Source: Taishania sp036758285 (lineage in GTDB: Bacteria; Bacteroidota; Bacteroidia; Flavobacteriales_D; Crocinitomicaceae). Taken from it: 28,046 nucleotides of DNA. Shown here in pieces: positions 8,111 through 15,507 of the stretch. The notes below the pieces were generated by a model that saw only the letters and a program-made list of their open reading frames with translations, was not told where the DNA came from and did not search any database. The position numbers and the translations under genes were made by a program. Position 1 is the stretch's first letter. Each line of letters opens with the position of its first letter. The DNA is taken from positions 1 to 28,046 of the forward strand of contig DAIOWV010000039.1 in assembly GCA_036758285.1 (NCBI GenBank), given 5' to 3'.

Positions 8111-9256
8111 ATGAAGTACGTTTATTTAGATAATGCCGCCACTACACCCATTGCAAAAGAGGTTGCAGAAAAAATGACTTCTGTAATGACAGAATGTTTT
8201 GGTAATCCGTCATCTACCCATGCACTTGGAAGAAAATCGAAAGCATTATTAGAAAATTCACGTAGAACTGTTGCAAAATTACTTCATTGCGAACCTTCAG
8301 AAATCATATTTACTAGTGGTGGAACTGAAGCTGATAATATGGCCATCAATTCATCTGTTCATTTATTTGGTGTAAAACGTATCATTTCGACACCTTTAGA
8401 ACATCATGCTGTTGGCCACACAATCGAGTCTTTAGAGAAAAAAGAAAATATTGAGTCTGTATCCGTTAGAACGGATGAAGATGGTTTGGTAGATTTAAAA
8501 CATTTAGAAGAATTACTTGCAGATACTTCTAAAAAAACATTGGTTTCATTAATGCATGCAAACAATGAAATTGGCAGCTTAATTTCATTGAAAAAAGTAA
8601 GTGAATTATGTCGTAAACACGATGCTCTTTTTCATTCAGACACTGTTCAAACGATGGGACATTACGCTTTTAACTTAAGCGAACTGGATATTGATTTCAT
8701 TACATGTGCTGCACATAAGTTCCACGGACCCAAAGGCGTTGGTTTTTTATACTGCAACAAAAAAGTAAAAGTTGAGAATTTAATTCATGGAGGAAGTCAA
8801 GAAAGAGGTTTTCGGGGTGGAACTGAGAATTTATATGGAATTGTTGGACTTGCAAAAGCATTAGAACTTGCTTATGAAGATTTAGAATCCCACCAATTAC
8901 ATGTTCAATCATTGAAAACACACATGATAAATCGTTTACAAGAAATATTGCCAGAAGTTGGATTTCATGGAAGTATCATCCCAGAAAAATCACTTTATAC
9001 AGTATTAAATGTAAAATTACCTGCGACAAAAAAATCTGGAATGCTTCTATTCACACTCGATTTGAAAGGAGTTGCAGCGAGTGGCGGAAGTGCTTGTACA
9101 TCTGGAGCCAACAAAGGATCTCATGTATTAGCAGGTATTAATGCAGATTTATCTAGACCAAATGTGAGATTTTCCTTCTCTCGTTATACAACAATTGCCG
9201 AAATAGATTTTGCTATCGATAAATTGTCCGAGATTTACGAAAAAACACTTGTTTAA
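8111..9256 (+). CDS. Cysteine desulfurase (IscS/NifS family)
   Basis: PLP-dependent enzyme that takes sulfur from cysteine as a persulfide and feeds Fe-S cluster or thiolated-tRNA synthesis. At 381 residues it is near the usual family length. Class V aminotransferase features are all present: LDNAATT (6-12), FGNPSSTHALGR (30-41), SGGTEADN (69-76), H98/H99 in PLEHHA, D177 and Q180 in SDTVQ, the PLP-binding lysine K203 in AAHKFHGPKG, and the sulfur-accepting C329 in GGSACTSGA. The SACTSG loop is of the group I (IscS/NifS) type. No iscU, iscA or tRNA-thiolation gene is nearby, so the sulfur acceptor is unknown. It has its own consensus promoter, and its stop codon directly abuts the convergent comEC-like gene. 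Confidence 0.95.
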   Translation: MKYVYLDNAATTPIAKEVAEKMTSVMTECFGNPSSTHALGRKSKALLENSRRTVAKLLHCEPSEIIFTSGGTEADNMAINSSVHLFGVKRIISTPLEHHAVGHTIESLEKKENIESVSVRTDEDGLVDLKHLEELLADTSKKTLVSLMHANNEIGSLISLKKVSELCRKHDALFHSDTVQTMGHYAFNLSELDIDFITCAAHKFHGPKGVGFLYCNKKVKVENLIHGGSQERGFRGGTENLYGIVGLAKALELAYEDLESHQLHVQSLKTHMINRLQEILPEVGFHGSIIPEKSLYTVLNVKLPATKKSGMLLFTLDLKGVAASGGSACTSGANKGSHVLAGINADLSRPNVRFSFSRYTTIAEIDFAIDKLSEIYEKTLV

Positions 9257-11209
9257 TCATTTTAAATCGCATCTAAAAGCGCCTTCTTTTAAATCATAGA
9301 CTTTTCCTGAAGTTTCTTGATTCATTGAGATTATCTTGTATTTTGAATCGAATTCTTCAAAATCAACAAAAGAAGATGTTATGATTGCATAATATTGATT
9401 TGCATTTCGAATACTCAACCAACCTTTCATGCGTTCAATTTGAAAAATAGTTCCCAGATTTGAAACAGTCATCTTTTCGTTTAAGAATGGGATAAACTCT
9501 ATATTCCCAGGGTGAATTTTTTGATAATCCTGAACCAACTTATTGGCATGTATTATACTTTTTTCATTGAAAGCAGAATAAAAACAAACTTGATGATGAC
9601 CGTTATTCAATAATATTGTTGGATAATTTGAGTTAAAAACCAACCACTCCTTTTTATAAAGATTATTCAAACGATTTATTTGTAACCAAAGAATAAAAGG
9701 GAATAAACAAAGTAAAATTTGGATCCATTTCTTTTTTTCCATCCATATAATTATTGGAAAAAGTACACAATACAATAATAAAACCCATAACCAACCTGGA
9801 GTAAATCCAACGGATAATGCTCCTGGAATTTGTTCAACAAAAGCGATAAATCCAACTAACAAAGAAGAACACAAAGCCAAAAACCAACCTATTGGAATTG
9901 AAAGAAATGCCAACTTCCCAAAAGCTATTATTCCAATGGCTAAGGCTAACATGACTCCTGAAAACAACATAACACCAAAATTTGTCAAAATAAAATAATT
10001 TGGAAATTGATTGAAATAATAAATAGAAACTGGAACTGTAAACACCTGAGATGCTAATCCTATAGCTGTTCCTTTCCAAATCGTATTGAATAAAGAATAT
10101 TCAAATACGAATGCATTTTCCAACATCGGATATACCGTAAAAATCCCAACCATTGCAAGGAATGATAATTGAAAACCAATGTCAAAAATCGACATTGGAT
10201 CCCAAAGAAAAATAAAAAATGCAGCAATAGAAAGCGAATTAATTGGTTGATAGCCTCTTTTTAATAAACCTGCAACAATTAAAACAGTAAACATTACAAC
10301 AGCCCGAGTGACTGAAGCAGAAAAACCCGTTAAAAAGGCATAAAACCACAAAAGAACAATCATTAAACAAGCTGCTATCACTCTCCCTCGATAAAGAAAC
10401 AAATACTTAAATAAACTATTCAATAACAAAACAATTAAGCCAATATGCATACCTGACACAGCCAACATGTGCATAGCACCAGTATTTGTAAAAGTTTGCT
10501 TAATTTCAATTCCCAAATCGCTTTTGTCACCTAACAAAATTGCTTTTATCAATGGCGCATCCTTCTCCCCTACCCAACGATCTAAAACAACTGTTGAATA
10601 ATTCCTTGCATCAACCAATAATTGATCAAACCAAGACAATGGTTGATGTTTCATCAATCGAATTTTATCTGAAGTGACAAAACACTGATAACGAACTCCT
10701 TTAGACAGCCAATATGTTTTCGCATTAAATTCACCCGGATTATTGAGTAATTCAATCTTATTGAAATTCGTTTGAAACAACACTAAGTCATTCTTTTGCA
10801 ACAGTGTTTCATCATTTTCAGTTATAAGCAAAACTGTTTCCTTTGTGCTTTTCCATTTTTGATTCTTATCTAATCCTGCGTCTAATTCGATTAAGTTTGT
10901 GGTCCAAATTTTACCAACTGTTAGTTGTTCTTTTATTTTTCCTACATAAAAATTCTGACCAGCAGTTAAGTTTTTATTTTCCTCTGGAAAAATTTGTTCC
11001 ATTGAAGCAAAACCTAATATAAAAAACATTGAAGTAAAGACGATTGAAAGTCCAACGTTTTCAAACCTGAAAAACAATAGCATTCCTGAAAAGAGAATGA
11101 TAATGCTGACAGTTAATAGTTCAAAATTAAAGCTTACTAATGAACACAAAATTCCAGTAATAAAAAAAGAAAGCCAATAAAATAGCGTAGAATCAGTGAT
11201 GGTTTTCAT
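9257..11209 (-). CDS. ComEC/Rec2 family membrane protein
   Basis: A 650-residue polytopic membrane protein. Hydrophobic helices at about 8-60 precede a DUF4131-like OB region (about 70-190), followed by the Competence domain with the characteristic LLGDKSDLGIEIKQTFTNTG... and MLAVSGMHIGL motifs (about 225-260) and roughly eight further helices to about residue 510. In naturally transformable bacteria ComEC forms the inner-membrane channel for single-stranded DNA. The C-terminal ~130 residues show no HxHxDH motif, so the metallo-beta-lactamase domain of long ComEC proteins is absent, as is common in Bacteroidota. No other competence gene is present. A TTG-N17-TATATTTG promoter precedes it. Confidence 0.88.
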   Translation of the reverse strand: MKTITDSTLFYWLSFFITGILCSLVSFNFELLTVSIIILFSGMLLFFRFENVGLSIVFTSMFFILGFASMEQIFPEENKNLTAGQNFYVGKIKEQLTVGKIWTTNLIELDAGLDKNQKWKSTKETVLLITENDETLLQKNDLVLFQTNFNKIELLNNPGEFNAKTYWLSKGVRYQCFVTSDKIRLMKHQPLSWFDQLLVDARNYSTVVLDRWVGEKDAPLIKAILLGDKSDLGIEIKQTFTNTGAMHMLAVSGMHIGLIVLLLNSLFKYLFLYRGRVIAACLMIVLLWFYAFLTGFSASVTRAVVMFTVLIVAGLLKRGYQPINSLSIAAFFIFLWDPMSIFDIGFQLSFLAMVGIFTVYPMLENAFVFEYSLFNTIWKGTAIGLASQVFTVPVSIYYFNQFPNYFILTNFGVMLFSGVMLALAIGIIAFGKLAFLSIPIGWFLALCSSLLVGFIAFVEQIPGALSVGFTPGWLWVLLLYCVLFPIIIWMEKKKWIQILLCLFPFILWLQINRLNNLYKKEWLVFNSNYPTILLNNGHHQVCFYSAFNEKSIIHANKLVQDYQKIHPGNIEFIPFLNEKMTVSNLGTIFQIERMKGWLSIRNANQYYAIITSSFVDFEEFDSKYKIISMNQETSGKVYDLKEGAFRCDLK

Positions 11210-11234
11210 ACAACAATAGTTAATTGCTTAACTG

Positions 11235-11262
11235 CAAATATAAAAAAACATCAATAAATCAA
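11235..11262 (-). promoter_or_regulatory. Promoter of the comEC-like gene
   Basis: On the minus strand TTG (11262-11260), a 17-bp spacer and TATATTTG (11242-11235) match the Bacteroidota promoter; initiation near 11228 gives a leader of about 19 nt before the ATG at 11209. Confidence 0.6.
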
Positions 11263-11274
11263 TAGATTAGGGAA

Positions 11275-12546
11275 TTATTGATAAAAAAATCGCTTCGTTT
11301 GTAAAATGACTCCGTTATTATCAAGAATAATTAATTGATAGATTCCTTTATCTCGGATAATTGCTTGCAAGTCTATTTCACTTATGTTATTTGTCAACTG
11401 AATTTCAGAAACATATCTACCCAAATTATCAACAATCTGAAGGTTTAATTCATTCACATCCAATTGTTCCGGTATATCAATTGTTAAGGAGCTAGTAGTT
11501 GGATTTGGAAACAACTGAATATCAAAATGATTCATGAAATTATTAGAAACAGATAGTTGAGTGATTGAGTCCCTTGATAAATATCTATACAAATAATTAG
11601 TTAAATCCAAATGGTGTAGTTGCTGTTCAATTAATACATTAATCTGCGCATTAACAAATCGTTCATTAGATATGTAATAATTCAAACCATCTTTTGAAGC
11701 AATTCCTTCTACTTGATGAAACATCATATTTAAATTTAACTTCCTTTTATTTCCACTAAAAAAATCAGTTTGATTGTAATCGTACAATAGATAGATAAAA
11801 GGTTGAAGAATTTGAGTATATCCCGTTAAAACAATGAGTTTTTTATCTTCAAAACAAGTCGCACCAGTTATTAATCCCTGGACATCAAACACTTCCTTAA
11901 ATACTGCAATATGATTACCTGGATTTTTATCTAATTCATACACTGACGTTTTTTTGGTAATCCATTCTTTTGTAAACAAATAAATCTTGTTTTCTGTGAC
12001 TATAAATGCTTCGCAATCAAAATTAGTACTGTTACCAGGCTGTGCAGAAAAATCTGTTTGTAAATCATAAGAAAACGAAATTGTATCAATAATAGGATTC
12101 GATTGCAGTTCATCCTTTTTAATTCTATAAATCCTAAGATTTGTTCTATTTCCAGATGCATTATTCCCAAAATCTCCGATATAAATAAATTCTTCATCTT
12201 CCGAAATTTCTTCCCAATCTATATTTTGAACATTTGGAATAGGAATTGTTGTGAAATTTGTCGGATTCGTGACATCAAACAAATACAAATTTGTATCTAT
12301 ATCATCATTGTGTGTCAATAAAAAATCATCAAAGAAAATTAAACCGGAAGTTTCCTGCATTACCAAAGGTAATTGAACACTTGTAATGGGAACGATTGTT
12401 GTAGTACTATAACTACAAGTTCCATTATTGTCTGTTGCATTTGGATTAAAATTATACGCGAGTGTGTCAGTACAACCGAATATTTGCTGAGAGAATAAAC
12501 AAATTGGAACAATTAACGCAACTAGTAGTAAGTAAAATATTTTCAT
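11275..12546 (-). CDS. T9SS-sorted secreted protein, probable beta-propeller
   Basis: A 423-residue secreted protein. A signal peptide (MKIFYLLLVALIVPICLFSQ) is followed by FGCTDTLAYNFNPNATD, the short Cys/Asn/Asp motif often seen next to signal peptides of Bacteroidota secreted proteins. The middle (about 60-330) has beta-strand repeats with phrases such as LYLFDVTNP, DWEEISEDEEFIYIGDFGNN and KNKIYLFTKEW, resembling the propeller-like family found in many flavobacterial T9SS substrates. The C-terminal ~80 residues form a type A sorting domain starting at LFPNPTTSSLTIDIP, which directs export through the outer membrane and cell-surface attachment. Ligand or substrate is unknown. A TATATTTG box lies just upstream, so it probably has its own promoter although only 42 nt separate it from the next gene. 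Confidence 0.85.
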   Translation of the reverse strand: MKIFYLLLVALIVPICLFSQQIFGCTDTLAYNFNPNATDNNGTCSYSTTTIVPITSVQLPLVMQETSGLIFFDDFLLTHNDDIDTNLYLFDVTNPTNFTTIPIPNVQNIDWEEISEDEEFIYIGDFGNNASGNRTNLRIYRIKKDELQSNPIIDTISFSYDLQTDFSAQPGNSTNFDCEAFIVTENKIYLFTKEWITKKTSVYELDKNPGNHIAVFKEVFDVQGLITGATCFEDKKLIVLTGYTQILQPFIYLLYDYNQTDFFSGNKRKLNLNMMFHQVEGIASKDGLNYYISNERFVNAQINVLIEQQLHHLDLTNYLYRYLSRDSITQLSVSNNFMNHFDIQLFPNPTTSSLTIDIPEQLDVNELNLQIVDNLGRYVSEIQLTNNISEIDLQAIIRDKGIYQLIILDNNGVILQTKRFFYQ

Positions 12547-12560
12547 AGGAGTAGTTTTTT

Positions 12561-12568
12561 CAAATATA
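12561..12568 (-). promoter_or_regulatory. Candidate -7 box (TATATTTG) of the T9SS propeller gene
   Basis: Exact TAnnTTTG match on the minus strand, with initiation expected near 12554, leaving a leader of only about 8 nt before the ATG at 12546. No TTG at the standard distance. Confidence 0.45.
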
Positions 12569-12588
12569 AGTTATTCGAAAGCAAATTT

Positions 12589-13005
12589 CTACTTTTTAAG
12601 AACAAAATAATAACCTAAATATGCTTTATTGGGAATTTCATAAATCATATCACCTTTTGACATATAAACGATATTTGAATATGTTTTTTCTCCTGTGTTT
12701 GATACAAGTTGAATATTGAATTTATTTTCAACAGTGTAAGTTCCCTCTTCTATCAAATTAATTGGCGAACCATTAAAGTCAAAATATAATTGAAAAACAT
12801 ACTTACCAGTTTTACTTCCTTTTCCATCTTTTGAAAAAAGTACTTTTCCTGTACAATCAATGTTTTGTTTCATTCCATTGTAGTCAAACAATGAAAATGT
12901 TACAGGCTTCCATTCACCATCAATCTTTCGATTGGTCTGATTTTCCTTTGAGCAAGCAAAGAATAAAACTGTTGATAAAACGAAAAAAAATAAAATCTGC
13001 TTCAT
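12589..13005 (-). CDS. Small lipocalin-like lipoprotein
   Basis: A 138-residue lipoprotein: the signal MKQILFFFVLSTVLFFAC ends in a lipobox cysteine (C18). The mature part begins with a DGEWKPVTFSLFDYNG-like segment and continues as alternating beta strands (KVLFSKDGKGSKTGKY, EEGTYTVENKFNIQL, DMIYEIPNKAYLGYYFVLKK), which resembles the lipocalin-like or META/DUF-type small barrel lipoproteins of Bacteroidota. The exact family is not certain. Its ATG overlaps the stop of the upstream DUF4230 gene by ATGA, so the two are translationally coupled and it is the last gene of the M20D/DUF4230 operon. Confidence 0.7.
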   Translation of the reverse strand: MKQILFFFVLSTVLFFACSKENQTNRKIDGEWKPVTFSLFDYNGMKQNIDCTGKVLFSKDGKGSKTGKYVFQLYFDFNGSPINLIEEGTYTVENKFNIQLVSNTGEKTYSNIVYMSKGDMIYEIPNKAYLGYYFVLKK

Positions 13006-13655
13006 ATATAACTTACTATTAACACCTTTCTTTTTGCAATCATTTTTGTCAAAAGTAACTCCAATTGTTGCTTCGCTTTTTTCTCTAACTCCAATTGTTT
13101 TGACCTATCAATAAATGTTTTTTTTGCTTCGTTTTGCATTAATTGCCTCGCTCTATCATTCCATTCTCCATGTTCTTGAAAAACACGAATTTTAGAAGGA
13201 ACAATTAAAACATCTAATATTTTTGGTTGTGAGACAACTACAAACAACGTATCTTGACTAGCAGATAATTTAAAATTGGGATCATTCAAATCAAAACCAT
13301 AACGCACTTCCCCACCAATTATCAACGTCAATCTTCGTTTTATGCTAGAACCCCTAATTGAATATTTCCAATTATCAAGATCCGATAATTTTGACATATT
13401 ACCAGTAATTTGTTCACCTAATCCTTTGTAATATTCAATTGTGTCTATTACAACCTCATCTGAGTAACTAACTGTAGATATTTCTGCAATTTTTCGAATA
13501 TTTTCAATTTTGAGAGGTGTATTTTCAATTTCCCATTCGGAGTTTGAATCGGATTTACATTTTTTCACCAAAAATAGAATAGCAAAAACTATTACAATTA
13601 ATAGTAACACATTAATTATCAATCGAACATATTGTTTCTTAATCCTTTTAAACAT
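13002..13655 (-). CDS. Membrane-anchored DUF4230 family protein
   Basis: A 217-residue protein with a basic N-terminus and one transmembrane helix (about 12-30), placing the rest in the periplasm. The body shows DUF4230 features: IRKIAEISTVSYSDEVVID, GGEVRYGFDLNDPNFKL and DTLFVVVSQPKILDVLI. A basic amphipathic helix rich in K, Q and L closes the protein (about 165-210). The family has no established function. It lies one nucleotide after the stop of a second DUF4230 gene and shares four bases with the next gene, so the three are almost certainly cotranscribed. The two DUF4230 proteins differ in anchoring: this one by an inner-membrane helix, its neighbour by a lipid. Confidence 0.8.
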   Translation of the reverse strand: MFKRIKKQYVRLIINVLLLIVIVFAILFLVKKCKSDSNSEWEIENTPLKIENIRKIAEISTVSYSDEVVIDTIEYYKGLGEQITGNMSKLSDLDNWKYSIRGSSIKRRLTLIIGGEVRYGFDLNDPNFKLSASQDTLFVVVSQPKILDVLIVPSKIRVFQEHGEWNDRARQLMQNEAKKTFIDRSKQLELEKKAKQQLELLLTKMIAKRKVLIVSYI

Positions 13656-13656
13656 T

Positions 13657-14214
13657 TTATTTTAAGGTATTAAATTCAACATCAACCTCTTGATATCCCA
13701 TATCTTTATAAAAGTCTATTAAGAAAATTCGGGTATTTTTCTTAGCATCATTTAAAATTGAGCTTTGTAGCATTTCACGCTTGATATTTTCTTCACCCAA
13801 TTGAAGTATTTTGACTTTTTCTTGTTGTGTAAATTCAAATCTAAATCCATTAACATCTTTCATTTCCGTTTTAATATCATTCGGATTCATATCAAATGAT
13901 ACAATTTCAGGAGCTGGAAGTTTTAAACTTATTTTCGTATTATCTTCACTTATAACGATATCATCTTTATTTACCTTTGTCAAATCAACACCTGCTTTAA
14001 CCTTTGCTTTTACACTAATTAATATTTTTCGATCTCCGAATCTATACCAATCTTTGCTATCATTCAAATAAATGATTTTACCAAAAGTATATTCTGTTGT
14101 TGCGAGAGTCCCTAAATCTTGTATGTTATAAATTTCAGTTTTAGGAAGTTCTTCTGACTTTTCTTTACAAGAAATCAGAAGAAGAAAACATACTATTTGT
14201 AAAAGATATTTCAT
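13657..14214 (-). CDS. DUF4230 family lipoprotein
   Basis: A 185-residue lipoprotein: MKYLLQIVCFLLLISC gives a lipobox with C16. The mature protein matches DUF4230 in LGTLATTEYTFGKIIY, FGDRKILISVKAKVKAGVDL and ISLKLPAPEIVSFDMN. It is paralogous in layout to the downstream gene, with which it forms a tandem pair separated by a single base. The M20D amidohydrolase gene ends 6 nt upstream of its ATG. No function is known for the family; the pair suggests two subunits or two membranes' versions of the same activity. Confidence 0.78.
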   Translation of the reverse strand: MKYLLQIVCFLLLISCKEKSEELPKTEIYNIQDLGTLATTEYTFGKIIYLNDSKDWYRFGDRKILISVKAKVKAGVDLTKVNKDDIVISEDNTKISLKLPAPEIVSFDMNPNDIKTEMKDVNGFRFEFTQQEKVKILQLGEENIKREMLQSSILNDAKKNTRIFLIDFYKDMGYQEVDVEFNTLK

Positions 14215-14220
14215 TTCAAA

Positions 14221-15405
14221 TTAAATTACTGCCAAACACATCATTTGCATTCCCACCTTTAATGCTTCAGCATCAATATCAAATCGTGGATGGTGAACAC
14301 CAAATTTTATACCTTTTTCTTCATTTCTTACACCAATTCTAAAAAAACATGCCGGAACTTCTTGTGCATAAAATGAAAAATCTTCTGCAGCTAAACGAAT
14401 TGGCAGGTCTTCTACATTTTCATTTCCTAATAAGTCAATCGCTTTTTGTTTTAAATCAATCGTTAATTGTTCATCATTTTCTAAAAATGGATAACCTTTG
14501 CTAATTTCTATTTCAAGTACACCTCCATTTCCTTCGACAATTGCTGTTGCTTGTTTTTCAATTAACGCAAGTGCTTCTGACCTCCAACTTTCGTCCATTG
14601 TCCGAAATGTTCCTTTCAGTATTGCTTTTGAAGGAATCACATTTGTTGCACCTAATGCTTCAAAATGACCAAAAGTTAATACACACGGAATTTTAGGATC
14701 ACACTTTCTGCTTACAATGGTTTGTAAATTCAAAATCAATTCTGCACCTATTACGATAGGGTCAATACATTGATGCGGTGTAGCACCATGCCCCCCCTTT
14801 CCATGAATAGTGATGTAAATTTCATCACAACTTGCCATATACAGCCCTGTTTTAAATCCTGTTTTCCCAGCTTCTAAGTCAGGAAAAACATGCAACGCAT
14901 AAATAGATTTAACGGTAGGATTTTCAAGTACCTTATCTTTTATCATTAACGAAGCACCACCTGGATTTTTTTCTTCACCTGGTTGGAAAATTAATTTTAC
15001 AGGAAATGGTAGTTGCTCTTTAATCTCAAAAAGAATCTCAGCCACGCCTAATAAGACAGAAGTATGTACATCATGCCCACAAGCATGCATAACTCCGTCA
15101 ACAAGTGATTTATAGTCAACATCATTTTCTTCTTGAATGGGTAAAGCATCCATATCAGCTCGAAGTGCCACAACCTCCATATCGGATGTATGATGAGAAG
15201 CTTGAATAAGCCCAACAACCCCTGTTCCACCAACTCCAACTATATGTTCAATACCAATTTCACTCAATTGACTTGAAACATATTTCATTGTCTCAAATTC
15301 TTGATAAGACAATTCCGGATTACGGTGTAGATGCTCCCTATAACCTCGAACTTTTTGAAAAAGTTCAAACGAGCGTTGAATAATGTATTGCTTTAAATTG
15401 TCCAT
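14221..15405 (-). CDS. M20D family metal-dependent amidohydrolase
   Basis: A 394-residue hydrolase of the M20D family (N-acyl-amino-acid amidohydrolase/hippurate hydrolase/IAA-amino-acid hydrolase type), which cleaves amide bonds of acylated amino acids or related peptides. Motifs in order: REHLHRNPELSYQE near the N-terminus, the metal-binding MHACGHDVHT, FQPGEEKNPGGA with the catalytic Glu pair, ALHVFPDL, the dimerisation-lid motif HGKGGHGATPH, and the C-terminal GVHHPRFD. There is no signal peptide, so it is cytoplasmic. An upstream TTG/ATG in frame (15456) is possible, but it would lie upstream of the promoter's likely start point, and MDNLKQYIIQ fits the family N-terminus, so 15405 is chosen. 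It heads an operon with two DUF4230 genes and a lipoprotein gene. The exact substrate is unknown. Confidence 0.9.
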   Translation of the reverse strand: MDNLKQYIIQRSFELFQKVRGYREHLHRNPELSYQEFETMKYVSSQLSEIGIEHIVGVGGTGVVGLIQASHHTSDMEVVALRADMDALPIQEENDVDYKSLVDGVMHACGHDVHTSVLLGVAEILFEIKEQLPFPVKLIFQPGEEKNPGGASLMIKDKVLENPTVKSIYALHVFPDLEAGKTGFKTGLYMASCDEIYITIHGKGGHGATPHQCIDPIVIGAELILNLQTIVSRKCDPKIPCVLTFGHFEALGATNVIPSKAILKGTFRTMDESWRSEALALIEKQATAIVEGNGGVLEIEISKGYPFLENDEQLTIDLKQKAIDLLGNENVEDLPIRLAAEDFSFYAQEVPACFFRIGVRNEEKGIKFGVHHPRFDIDAEALKVGMQMMCLAVI

Positions 15406-15453
15406 TTCATGTAAAATTAATACTTCTATTTCATTTAGTAATAGAGTACATAA

Positions 15454-15461
15454 CAAAAGTA
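15454..15461 (-). promoter_or_regulatory. Candidate -7 box (TACTTTTG) of the M20D operon
   Basis: Exact TAnnTTTG match on the minus strand; initiation near 15447 leaves a leader of about 42 nt before the ATG at 15405 and excludes the upstream start at 15456. Confidence 0.5.
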
Positions 15462-15472
15462 ATTTTTCTTAT

Positions 15473-15480
15473 TAAATTTG
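15473..15480 (+). promoter_or_regulatory. Candidate -7 box (TAAATTTG) of the VWA gene
   Basis: Exact TAnnTTTG match on the plus strand, only 11 bp from the opposing -7 box. Initiation near 15487 puts the ATG at 15508 about 21 nt downstream and shows that the in-frame TTG at 15478 belongs to the promoter. Confidence 0.5.
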
Positions 15481-15507
15481 AAAAAACAAATCGAAAACGT
15501 CAATAAA

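Noticed and set aside
14791..14797. C7 run in the M20D gene as a possible phase-variation tract
   Set aside because: It encodes the conserved glycine motif GKGGHG, and the frame is intact, so composition explains it.
15478..15507. TTG start of the VWA protein at 15478
   Set aside because: The TTG is the end of an exact TAnnTTTG promoter box; the ATG at 15508 starts the signal peptide.
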